A DNA stretch of 13,074 nucleotides from Hyphomicrobiales bacterium (GTDB lineage: Bacteria; Pseudomonadota; Alphaproteobacteria; Rhizobiales; Xanthobacteraceae): positions 1 through 13,074 of the forward strand of contig PLTE01000419.1 in NCBI GenBank assembly GCA_003164375.1, given 5' to 3'. Shown here piece after piece: positions 1 through 6,448 of the stretch (its first letter is position 1; every line of letters starts with the position of its first letter). Under the pieces are notes generated by a model, which was given only the letters and a program-made list of their open reading frames with translations, was not told the DNA's origin and did not search any database. The translations under genes were made by a program, and so were the position numbers.

Positions 1-319
1 TTTGCGCATGGGTCTCCGACAGCGAGCCGCCGAACACGGTGAAATCCTTGGAGAAAACGAACACCGTGCGGCCGTTGACAGTGCCAAAGCCAGTGACCAC
101 GCCGTCGCCGGCGATGTGCGATTTCTCCATGCCGAAATCGACCGAGCGGTGCTCGACGAACATGTCGAGCTCCTCGAACGAGCCGCGGTCCATCAGGAGC
201 TCGATGCGCTCGCGCGCGGTGAGCTTACCGCGCTTGTGCTGCGCGTCGATGCGACGCTCGCCGCCGCCCAGCCGCGCGCTGACGCGGCGGTCCTCAAGCA
301 ATTCGAGAATGTCTTTCAT
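1..319 (-). CDS. pccB: Propionyl-CoA carboxylase beta chain (carboxyltransferase), N-terminal part
   Basis: This gene starts at ATG 319 on the minus strand and runs off the left edge; 106 residues are visible. The protein opens MKDILELLEDRR and carries the biotin-dependent carboxyltransferase start pattern: GKLTARERI at residues 31-39, LLMDRGSFEEL at 41-51, then GDGVVTGFGTVNGR at 71-84 and DFTVFGGSLSETHA at 92-105. These are hallmarks of the acyl-CoA carboxyltransferase beta subunit. By family knowledge it moves carboxyl from carboxybiotin to propionyl-CoA, giving methylmalonyl-CoA, as part of a cytoplasmic alpha-beta complex. The family is about 510 residues long, so about four fifths lies outside the window. 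The ribosome binding site is weak (GGTGAG just upstream). A related acetyl-CoA or methylcrotonyl-CoA carboxyltransferase cannot be fully excluded from the N-terminus alone, but the text is most like PccB. Confidence 0.88.
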   Translation of the reverse strand, partial: MKDILELLEDRRVSARLGGGERRIDAQHKRGKLTARERIELLMDRGSFEELDMFVEHRSVDFGMEKSHIAGDGVVTGFGTVNGRTVFVFSKDFTVFGGSLSETHAQ

Positions 320-412
320 TGTCTCACCGATCCCGCTTTTGGCGGCCCCCGACCGGCCGGATTGCACCCGCAATTCATAGCAAGGCCCGGGCCAAGCGTC
401 ATCTTCATCCTG

Positions 413-427
413 CCCCGCGAAGCGGGG
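413..427. other. GC hairpin in the gap between the small peptide gene and pccB
   Basis: A perfect 6-bp stem CCCCGC / GCGGGG closes on the 3-base loop GAA. It sits in the 126-base gap just downstream of the 62-residue peptide gene and upstream of pccB, both on the minus strand. No T-run follows on either strand, so it is not a standard intrinsic terminator. It could be a processing or attenuation structure, or a small REP-type element. The CCCCGC/GCGGGG core recurs in the hairpin at 6245-6279. I see nothing else in the gap. Confidence 0.4.
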
Positions 428-445
428 AATGGGGCGGCCGCACCG

Positions 446-634
446 CTAAGCGGGGGCGGATGCGGTCACGTCATTGCCGCAGCAGACGACCAAAACATTG
501 ACGGTCGGCGCATTGGGGAATGACATCGCCCCTCCTCGCATGGTGCTCGCGGCGGCTTCCAGCGCCTCGTCGGAGACCTCGAAACTGAGAATGGCTTGGT
601 CGCTTTTGTCCGGATTCTCGGCGTTCTCATTCAT
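446..634 (-). CDS. 62-residue RiPP-precursor-like small protein
   Basis: The ATG at 634 is preceded by GAGGGG with a 9-base spacer, and the frame ends at TAG 446-448, so this short frame looks genuinely translated. The N-terminal half is acidic and contains SFEVSDEALEAAA (residues 17-29). This resembles the end of Nif11/NHLP-type RiPP leaders, whose consensus is about ELSDEELEAVAGG. A Gly-Gly follows at 34-35. The last 27 residues are different in character: small and hydrophobic, with NVLVVCCGND (46-55) holding adjacent cysteines 51 and 52, and a Thr/Ser/Ala/Pro tail. There is no signal peptide and no long hydrophobic helix. The leader-plus-core reading is inference. No maturation enzyme or exporter is visible in the window. 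It may instead be a conserved small cytoplasmic protein of unknown function. It lies between a broken hydroxylase subunit and pccB, all on the minus strand. Confidence 0.68.
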   Translation of the reverse strand: MNENAENPDKSDQAILSFEVSDEALEAAASTMRGGAMSFPNAPTVNVLVVCCGNDVTASAPA

Positions 635-643
635 GGTGCTGAT

Positions 644-649
644 CCCCTC
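644..649 (-). promoter_or_regulatory. Ribosome binding site of the 62-residue peptide
   Basis: GAGGGG on the minus strand lies 9 bases upstream of ATG 634. It is the main support, beyond frame length, that the small peptide is translated from this start. Confidence 0.6.
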
Positions 650-672
650 TTTCGTCGGTGCCGCCGGTCAGT

Positions 673-801
673 CTATCCGCCGTCGGCCGCTTCCTCCACC
701 GCCGCGACAACGCCGGCATAGCCAGTGCAGCGGCATAGCTGCCCGCTCAAGACGTCGCGGATTTAGGCCTCGGAGGGTTTTGGATCGCGGGCGAGGTTAT
801 C
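673..801 (-). pseudogene. Remnant of a [2Fe-2S] small subunit of a molybdenum hydroxylase (CoxS/XdhC-terminal type)
   Basis: Reading the minus strand from 801 to the TAG at 673-675 gives about 42 codons: DNLARDPKPSEA, then an in-frame TAA (763-765), then IRDVLSGQLCRCTGY followed by AGVVAAVEEAADGG. This is the C-terminal end of CoxS-like subunits, usually written LLARNP-PSEAEIREALSGNLCRCTGY. The cysteine pair CRC (codons at 733-735 and 727-729) belongs to the second [2Fe-2S] cluster. The TAA sits where the family has Glu, so it is a nonsense change from GAA. Upstream of about 801 the family pattern (QCGFCTPG) is not found in any minus-strand frame, so the rest of the gene has been lost. The remnant points away from the intact large-subunit gene at 875, which is opposite to a normal cox-type operon and implies an inversion or insertion. 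Confidence 0.8.
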
Positions 802-863
802 GGGATACGACAGCCTGCGCCACCGCGCTGGCGCGAGCCTGATGCCTCATCTAGGTTGCCGCC

Positions 864-870
864 GGGAGGA
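864..870 (+). promoter_or_regulatory. Strong ribosome binding site fixing the large-subunit start
   Basis: GGGAGGA ends 4 bases before ATG 875. The frame is open back to 842 with an earlier ATG, but only the ATG at 875 has a Shine-Dalgarno sequence at the right distance, so 875 is the preferred start. Confidence 0.75.
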
Positions 871-874
871 AACG

Positions 875-3241
875 ATGGAAAAAGCCGCGAACGGCCAGCA
901 TGCAAACGGATCTGGCATCGGCCAGCCGGTGCGCCGCCGCGAAGATTTTCGGCTGGTGCGCGGCGCCGGCCGCTACACCGCGGACGAGAATCTGCCGGGC
1001 CAGGTCCATGCTTTCATGCTGCGGTCGCCGCATGCGCATGCGCGGCTGCGCGCCGTCGCCATCGACAAGGCACAAGCCATGCCCGGCGTGCTCGCGGTGC
1101 TAACAGGCGCCGACTTTGTCGCCGACGGGCTCAAGCCCATCCCGCACAAACCGTGGTCGCCGCATCCGGCGGAGGCGGTGCTGCGCAACAAAACCGGCGC
1201 ACCGCCGTTCGAGGCGGCGCACTGGCCGCTGCCGACCGACAAAGCGCGTTTCGTCGGCGAAGCGGTGGCGATGGTCGTCGCCGAGACGGTGCACGCGGCG
1301 AAAGACGGCGCCGAAGCGATCGAGATCGATTACGAAGCGCTGCCCGCGGTGGTCGAGACCGTCGCCGCGGCGCGGCAGGATGCGCCGCATGTGCACGACA
1401 GCGCGACCAATATCTGCTTCGATTCCGAGCTGGGCGACGCCGCGGTGACCGCGACAGCCTTTGCCCGCGCGGCGCATGTGACTCGCTTTGAAACCTGGGT
1501 GCAGCGCGTCACCGGCGTGCCGATGGAGCCGCGCGCAGCGCTCGCCGAATTCGATCGCGTCACCGGCCGTTTTACCGTTTACGCCGGCAACGGCGGCGCA
1601 GTCCGTCTGAAGAACGATCTCGCTACAATCCTCGGCGTGGCGCCGGAGCAAGTCCGCGTCTTGATGCAGGACGTAGGCGGCAATTTCGGCACGCGCGGCA
1701 TGATCTATCCGGAATTCGCGCTCGTGGCCTGGGCAGCGCGCAAACTCGGCCGCCCGGTCAAATGGATCATCGAGCGCAGCGAGTCGTTTTTGAGCGACTA
1801 TCAGGCGCGCGACCTTGCGGTCGAGGCTGAGCTTGCGCTCGACTCCCAGGGCCGGTTCCTGGCGATGCGCGGCTCCAATCTCGGCAATCTCGGCGCCCAC
1901 ACCACCAATTTTGCCATGGTGCAGAAGGGCGTGCAGATGATGTCGAGCATCTATCGCATGCCGGCGGCGCATTTCCGCGCCCGCGCCACTTTGAGCAATA
2001 CCTCGCCGACGCGGCCCTATCGCAGCGCCGGCCGGCCGGAGGTGATTTTCGTCATGGAGCGGCTGATCGACCTCGCCGCACGCGACTATGGCTTCGATCG
2101 CGTCGCGCTGCGGCGCAAGAACCTCGTGACTGAAAAGGAGCTACCGTACAAAAATCCGTTCGGCGTCGAATACGACAACGGCGACTATATCGGCGTCATG
2201 GATATCGCGCTGAGATTAGGCGACTGGCCGGGCTTCAAGCGCCGCCGCGCCGCGGCGAAGAAGCGCGGCAAACGTCGCGGCATCGGGGTCGGCAATTATG
2301 TGGATATTTCAACCGGCGTGCCGCGCGAGAAAGCCGAGATCACGGTGAAGCCCGACGGCACGGTCGAGCTCGTGATCGGCATTGTCTCGCAGGGCCAGGG
2401 CCATGAGACAAGCTTTGCCCAGCTCGTCACCGAATGGCTCGGCGTGCCGATCGAATCCGTGCGTTTCGTTGCCGGCGACACCGATCGCGTCACCGTCGGC
2501 GGCGGCGCGCATTCCGGCCGCGGCATGCGGCTCGGCTCGATCGTCATCAAGAAAGCCTCCGACGGTATCGTCGAGAAAGGTCTGCGCATCGCCGAGCATC
2601 TGCTGGAAACCGCCGCGGCCGACATCGAGTTCAAGCATGGACGCTTTGCCGTGAAAGGCACCAACCACGCCGTCGGTCTGTTCGAGGTGGCGCGCGCGGC
2701 GCTTGAGCGTGCCGATTTGCCGGAGGATTTGCGCGGGCCGTTGCACGCGGCCTGCGACGAGACGGTGCTCGACGCCAGCTATCCCTATGGCGCCCATGTC
2801 TGCGAGGTCGAGGTCGATCCGGACACCGGAAAGGTCGCTCTGATCAATTATGTCGCGGTCGACGATGTCGGTCGCGCGGTGAACCCGCTGATCATCCACG
2901 GCCAGGTCCACGGCGGCATCGCGCAAGGCGTCGGCCAGGCGCTCCTGGAACACGCCCATTACGATCCGCAGAGCGGGCAGCTGCTGGCGGGCTCGCTGAT
3001 GGATTACGCCATGCCGCGGGCCTCCGACATGGTGAATTACGTCACCGAGATCAGCGAAGTGCCCTCCTCCACCCATCCGCTCGGCATCCGCCCTGCCGGC
3101 GAAGGCGGCACGGTGCCCGCGCTCGCGGTCGTCATCAACGCCGTGGTCGATGCGCTGTGGGATTTAGGCGTACGCCATGTCGAAATGCCGGCGACGCCGG
3201 AGCGCGTATGGCGGGCGATCCAGGATGCGCGCGGCCTCTGA
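875..3241 (+). CDS. Xanthine dehydrogenase/CoxL-family molybdopterin-binding subunit (orphan)
   Basis: This is a complete 788-residue protein of the aldehyde oxidase/xanthine dehydrogenase large-subunit family, about full length for a CoxL-type subunit. Domains in order: the small ald_xan_dh_C a/b hammerhead region (about residues 20-155), then the molybdopterin-binding domain. Visible motifs are VGGNFGTRG (267-275), PYRSAGR (381-387), SQGQGHETSFAQ (505-516), GDTDRVTVGGGAHSGRG (534-550) and PAGEGG (740-745), whose Glu743 matches the catalytic base of the family. The loop is PYRSAGR, not AYRCSFR, so it is not a form I CO dehydrogenase; it resembles form II or general aldehyde/heterocycle hydroxylases. 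These enzymes hydroxylate substrates with water using a Mo-cytosine dinucleotide cofactor and need FAD and [2Fe-2S] subunits. No working partner lies beside it; only a broken [2Fe-2S] subunit remnant lies upstream on the other strand. Substrate unknown. Confidence 0.93.
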   Translation: MEKAANGQHANGSGIGQPVRRREDFRLVRGAGRYTADENLPGQVHAFMLRSPHAHARLRAVAIDKAQAMPGVLAVLTGADFVADGLKPIPHKPWSPHPAEAVLRNKTGAPPFEAAHWPLPTDKARFVGEAVAMVVAETVHAAKDGAEAIEIDYEALPAVVETVAAARQDAPHVHDSATNICFDSELGDAAVTATAFARAAHVTRFETWVQRVTGVPMEPRAALAEFDRVTGRFTVYAGNGGAVRLKNDLATILGVAPEQVRVLMQDVGGNFGTRGMIYPEFALVAWAARKLGRPVKWIIERSESFLSDYQARDLAVEAELALDSQGRFLAMRGSNLGNLGAHTTNFAMVQKGVQMMSSIYRMPAAHFRARATLSNTSPTRPYRSAGRPEVIFVMERLIDLAARDYGFDRVALRRKNLVTEKELPYKNPFGVEYDNGDYIGVMDIALRLGDWPGFKRRRAAAKKRGKRRGIGVGNYVDISTGVPREKAEITVKPDGTVELVIGIVSQGQGHETSFAQLVTEWLGVPIESVRFVAGDTDRVTVGGGAHSGRGMRLGSIVIKKASDGIVEKGLRIAEHLLETAAADIEFKHGRFAVKGTNHAVGLFEVARAALERADLPEDLRGPLHAACDETVLDASYPYGAHVCEVEVDPDTGKVALINYVAVDDVGRAVNPLIIHGQVHGGIAQGVGQALLEHAHYDPQSGQLLAGSLMDYAMPRASDMVNYVTEISEVPSSTHPLGIRPAGEGGTVPALAVVINAVVDALWDLGVRHVEMPATPERVWRAIQDARGL

Positions 3242-3336
3242 ACCGCGCGCCGACACACAGCCCCAGCCGGCGCCGACCATACGCCGATTACGCAGTTTCG
3301 CGTATCCATGGTTGCCGTCAGTTTAGACGAATAAGC

Positions 3337-3354
3337 ACGCATTTTTTAATGCGT
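3337..3354. promoter_or_regulatory. Perfect inverted repeat between the hydroxylase and the GGDEF gene
   Basis: ACGCATTTTTTAATGCGT is a perfect 7-bp inverted repeat around TTTT, 95 bases after the hydroxylase stop and 42 bases before the GGDEF start. It could be an operator for the downstream gene or a weak stem-loop ending the upstream transcript. There is no T-run after the stem, so an intrinsic terminator is not well supported. The rest of the 155-base gap shows nothing clear. Confidence 0.35.
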
Positions 3355-3396
3355 TCGGCCTAAAGAGACGGTTGAACAAAATATTCGACAACTCCG

Positions 3397-4875
3397 ATGG
3401 CTCAAGCGATCCAAGGTCTAAAGGAAGCCGGTTTGTTTCAACAAACCGGTCAGCGCGCCAAGCGTTCGGCCATCCACACGCCCGCTCTCCCGCTCGCCCC
3501 CGCAACTGCGCGTCAAATACGGTGGGCTTTTTTCATTGTGATCATTTCGATTGCGGTAACCGCCGCCGCGGTTCCATTCGCTCGTCTGCCGCTGTTAAAG
3601 GTTACCGCATTCATCCCAAGCTACGAATCGGCGACAGCGACCTGCGATCTGGTAACCGCCGTCCTCCTGTTCGGCCGGGTCACCCGTCGTCGCTCCGTTG
3701 CCTTTCTCGCCCTCGCCACCGGCTATTTGTTCAACGCCTGCATCGTTGCCGTGCATGGGCTGACCTTTCCGGGCGTTTTTTCCGAGACCGGCTTGTTCGC
3801 AGCGAACGACCAGACGACCGCCTGGTTGTATATTTTCTGGCATGGCGGCTTCTGCCTGTTCGTCCTCGGCTATGCCATGTTCCCCGAGCATGAACGCGCT
3901 TTCGGTTACATCGGCAGACACCCTGGCCGGGTGATCGCCTGTAGCGCGACCGGCGTCGTTGCGCTCGTCGCCGCCCTGACGCTGCTTGCTACGGTTGGTC
4001 ACGGCGCGCTGCCGACGATAATCCAGGGTGGCAACTACGCGCTAATGGTTTCCACCGGTACGAGTCCAGCGGTCCTGGCTTTGAGTGCGCTCGCCTTGCT
4101 CGCCTTACTACGACGTCAGGAACGGACCGTGCTTGACGTTTGGCTCATGGTGGTGATGAGCGTATGGCTGCTCGACGTCATGCTGAGCTCGGTCGTGAGC
4201 TCTTCGCGTTACGATTTGGGCTGGTACGCCGGCCGCTGCTATGGGCTTGTCGCGGCGTGCTGTCTGCTCATTACCCTTTTATTTGAAATGAATCGGCTCT
4301 ATGACCGGTTAAACTCGGCCTTGGCGAATGCGCGGACGCTGGAGCAGGACCTCACATTCCGCGCAGAAAACGATTCACTGACCGGTCTGCCGAACCGCAC
4401 TCTATTCTATGACCGCTTAGAGACCGCGATGGCGCGTTGCCGACGAACCAAGAAGCTCATGGCGCTTCTCTACGTCGACATCGACAATTTCAAGACGATC
4501 AACGACAGTTTGGGCCATGCCGCGGGCGACGATCTGCTCCGTTCGTTTGCCCAGCGCCTGTCGCGGTGCGTGCGCGCAGCGGACACCGTGGCGCGTCTCG
4601 GCGGCGACGAATTCACCGTGATTCTGGAAAATCTTGGCTCCCGCGAGACGGCGCGGAGCGTCGTTGACAAGCTCATGGCCGCGTTAAGGCACCCGTTCGC
4701 GGTAGGTGGCAACGATATCCAGGCGAATGCCAGTATCGGGATCGCTTACTGCAGTGACGGGGAGATCAAGCCCGATTTGTTGATCAAGCAAGCCGACGCG
4801 GCGCTTTATCAAGCCAAGCAGCATGGTCGCAATCATTATCGGATCCATATGCCGGAAGCCGGCTCAGCTCGCTAG
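3397..4875 (+). CDS. MASE4-GGDEF membrane diguanylate cyclase
   Basis: The 492-residue protein has a short basic N-terminal tail, then a multi-helix membrane domain from about residue 42 to 297. This domain carries features of MASE4: the FIPSYESATATCDLVTAVLL stretch (72-91), GYLFNACIVAVHGLTFPGVF (109-128) and QTTAWLYIFWHGGFCLFVLGY (139-159). A linker helix (298-322) leads to a GGDEF domain: DSLTGLPNR (326-334), DIDNFKTINDSLGH (361-374), RLGGDEF (400-406). The RAAD motif (393-396), five residues before GGDEF, is an intact inhibitory I-site. The active site is complete, so it should make cyclic di-GMP at the inner membrane and be held back by its product. The signal sensed by MASE4 is unknown. 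No clear Shine-Dalgarno sequence precedes ATG 3397, so the exact start is less certain than the gene. It lies upstream of and parallel to the glycosyltransferase gene. Confidence 0.94.
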   Translation: MAQAIQGLKEAGLFQQTGQRAKRSAIHTPALPLAPATARQIRWAFFIVIISIAVTAAAVPFARLPLLKVTAFIPSYESATATCDLVTAVLLFGRVTRRRSVAFLALATGYLFNACIVAVHGLTFPGVFSETGLFAANDQTTAWLYIFWHGGFCLFVLGYAMFPEHERAFGYIGRHPGRVIACSATGVVALVAALTLLATVGHGALPTIIQGGNYALMVSTGTSPAVLALSALALLALLRRQERTVLDVWLMVVMSVWLLDVMLSSVVSSSRYDLGWYAGRCYGLVAACCLLITLLFEMNRLYDRLNSALANARTLEQDLTFRAENDSLTGLPNRTLFYDRLETAMARCRRTKKLMALLYVDIDNFKTINDSLGHAAGDDLLRSFAQRLSRCVRAADTVARLGGDEFTVILENLGSRETARSVVDKLMAALRHPFAVGGNDIQANASIGIAYCSDGEIKPDLLIKQADAALYQAKQHGRNHYRIHMPEAGSAR

Positions 4876-4931
4876 CCGCTTTGATTTGCGGCCTCGCCTT
4901 ACAATTTTCGCGGCATGGTGCTAGATGAATC

Positions 4932-4947
4932 CACGTTATTGAACGTG
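4932..4947. promoter_or_regulatory. 16-bp inverted repeat upstream of the glycosyltransferase
   Basis: CACGTTATTGAACGTG is a perfect 6-bp inverted repeat around ATTG, in the 123-base gap after the GGDEF gene. If the glycosyltransferase starts at GTG 4999, the repeat lies in its 5' leader and could be an operator. If it starts at ATG 4915, the repeat is coding. Confidence 0.3.
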
Positions 4948-4982
4948 CAGACGATGCGCGATGGCGGAAAATATCGCCCGAC

Positions 4983-4987
4983 AGGAG
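4983..4987 (+). promoter_or_regulatory. Ribosome binding site favouring the GTG 4999 start
   Basis: AGGAG lies 11 bases before GTG 4999, slightly far but the only good Shine-Dalgarno match near the start of this frame. Neither ATG 4915 nor ATG 4954 has one. Confidence 0.4.
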
Positions 4988-4998
4988 CCGATTCAACC

Positions 4999-6177
4999 GT
5001 GCCAACGGCCGATCTGCAAAGCCGCGATTTCCGAAAAATCCTGCTGATCAAATTGTCGGCCATGGGCGACGTGGTGCACACGTTCCCGGTGCTGAATAAA
5101 TTGCGGCAGCGCTATCCCTCAGCGCGGCTGGATTGGCTGGTCACGCCGGGGATCGGCGAGCTCCTGGCGGACAACCCGGCGATCAGCAATGTGATCGAAT
5201 TTCAGCGCGACGAATGGTCGACGCCGTGGCGAGCTGCGCCTTACGTCAGCGCGGCGCGGCTCGTCGCCAAGCTGCGCTCTGCCGAATACGACCTGGTGCT
5301 CGATCTGCAGGGCCAGTTCCGTAGCGCCGCATTCGCATTTGCTTCGGGCGCGCCGGTGCGGATCGGCTTCGACAAGCCGCGCGCGGATCGTTGGAAAACC
5401 TTGTCGCGCAAAATACCGGACGAGGCGAAGAAGCACGCCTGGCAGGGCGCGCGCGAGGGCAGCTACCTCGCTTATACCCATCACATCGCGGTTCCGACGC
5501 TCGATGTACATCCGGTGGATCGCTACCTCGGCATCGCCCCGATGCTTGGCCTTGGTGATGCCGCGCCGGACTTTTCGTTTCCGATTCCGCCGGAAGCAAC
5601 AACGCGCATTGACGGGTTGCTCGATTATTACGACATCGGCAAAGCCAGGCTCATCGCGATTGCGCCGGGAACAAATTGGGACACCAAACAGTGGCGCAGC
5701 GACGGTTTCGTCGAAGTAGCGCGCCATTTTCTGCAAAAGGGCTGCGCCGTGATCCTAATGGGCTCGCAGCGCGAGCGCGCGTTGTGCGAGGCTGTCGCGG
5801 CCTCGGCGCCCGGCGCCGTCAATCTTGCCGGCGAAACCACGCTGCCCGAGCTTGCGGCGCTGATCCGCCGCGCCGCGGTCTGCGTGACCAACGATTCCGG
5901 GCCGCTGCATCTTGCGGTCGCACTCGATCGCGCCGCGGTGAGCGTGTTCGGGCCGACCGATCCGATCTGGGCCGGACCTTACCGCCGCGATAATGCGGTG
6001 CTACGGGTCGACCTGCTTTGCTCGCCATGTTACCTGCGCGAAGTCAGCCGCTGTGGCTACGGCCACGCCTGCATGGCGGAGGTCGATGCGGGCGCGGTGA
6101 TCGAACGGGTGGAGAATTTGCTGGCGAAGCTGCCAAGCCGAAACAAACCACCCGCGCCGCAGGCGAGCCGGCGGTAA
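4999..6177 (+). CDS. Glycosyltransferase family 9 (heptosyltransferase-like)
   Basis: From GTG 4999 the protein has 392 residues. It shows the two Rossmann-like halves of family GT9 (ADP-heptose:LPS heptosyltransferases). The N-terminal acceptor half opens KILLIKLSAMGDVVHTFPVL (residues 13-32). The C-terminal donor half has APGTNWDTKQW (222-232), VTNDSGPLHLA (296-306) and FGPTDPIWAGPY (317-328). A cysteine-bearing tail, CSPCYLREVSRCGYGHACM (341-359), is also found in many GT9 proteins. It most likely adds a sugar to lipopolysaccharide core or another surface glycan on the cytoplasmic face of the inner membrane; the exact sugar cannot be told. The frame is open to ATG 4915, which would add 28 residues with no family similarity, so I prefer GTG 4999 with AGGAG upstream. 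The final stretch (KPPAPQASRR) is a loose basic tail. Confidence 0.93.
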   Translation: MPTADLQSRDFRKILLIKLSAMGDVVHTFPVLNKLRQRYPSARLDWLVTPGIGELLADNPAISNVIEFQRDEWSTPWRAAPYVSAARLVAKLRSAEYDLVLDLQGQFRSAAFAFASGAPVRIGFDKPRADRWKTLSRKIPDEAKKHAWQGAREGSYLAYTHHIAVPTLDVHPVDRYLGIAPMLGLGDAAPDFSFPIPPEATTRIDGLLDYYDIGKARLIAIAPGTNWDTKQWRSDGFVEVARHFLQKGCAVILMGSQRERALCEAVAASAPGAVNLAGETTLPELAALIRRAAVCVTNDSGPLHLAVALDRAAVSVFGPTDPIWAGPYRRDNAVLRVDLLCSPCYLREVSRCGYGHACMAEVDAGAVIERVENLLAKLPSRNKPPAPQASRR

Positions 6178-6244
6178 AAAACGAGGGCGTGGATTCGGAG
6201 AACTCCGCGCGATATGCGCTTGCGCATCGCTCAACTGCCATCCC

Positions 6245-6279
6245 CACCCCGCTGTCGCTCGCAGAGCTCAAGCGGGGTG
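6245..6279. repeat. REP-like intergenic hairpin
   Basis: CACCCCGCT (6245-6253) and AGCGGGGTG (6271-6279) form a perfect 9-bp stem around a 17-base loop, 68 bases after the glycosyltransferase stop. This position suits a convergent-end transcript barrier, because the next gene (6449-6661) reads towards it. There is no T-run. The CCCCGC/GCGGGG core is shared with the hairpin at 413-427, so it may be one copy of a dispersed palindromic family. Confidence 0.5.
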
Positions 6280-6292
6280 AGGCGGCGCCTTC

Positions 6293-6371
6293 GAACGAGG
6301 TGCTCTCGTGAGGAAGTGCACTCGTGAGCAAGTGCTTTAGTAAGCAAGTGTCTCGCTGATTAAGCGCTTCC
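6293..6371. repeat. Tandem array of five degenerate 16-bp units
   Basis: The units are GAACGAGGTGCTCTC (6293-6307, one base short); GTGAGGAAGTGCACTC (6308-6323); GTGAGCAAGTGCTTTA (6324-6339); GTAAGCAAGTGTCTCG (6340-6355); CTGATTAAGCGCTTCC (6356-6371). The consensus is about GTGAGCAAGTGCTCTC. Units 2 to 4 are closest, and 1 and 5 are worn. The array follows the REP-like hairpin directly and lies between two convergent genes. Its role is unknown: it could be slippage-born repeat DNA or a set of protein-binding sites. The remaining bases up to 6448 show nothing clear. Confidence 0.65.
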
Positions 6372-6448
6372 GTCAGACGGCAACGCCATTTTTGTTCGGC
6401 TGCGTTACACCACCCGGTGCGCCTCGCAGCGGAAGGACCACAAACCGA

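Noticed and set aside
2..842. Plus-strand frames of 173 and 122 codons over the left end
   Set aside because: They are antisense to pccB, to the small peptide gene and to the [2Fe-2S] subunit remnant, all of which have recognisable or better-supported reading on the minus strand.
1100..1972. A 290-codon open frame on the minus strand
   Set aside because: It is antisense to the well-supported large subunit at 875-3241, has an Arg/His-rich translation and no motif.
6214..6227. ATGCGC-TT-GCGCAT palindrome as a terminator of the GT9 gene
   Set aside because: The loop would be only two bases (or four with a 4-bp stem), and no T-run follows. It is too weak to call.
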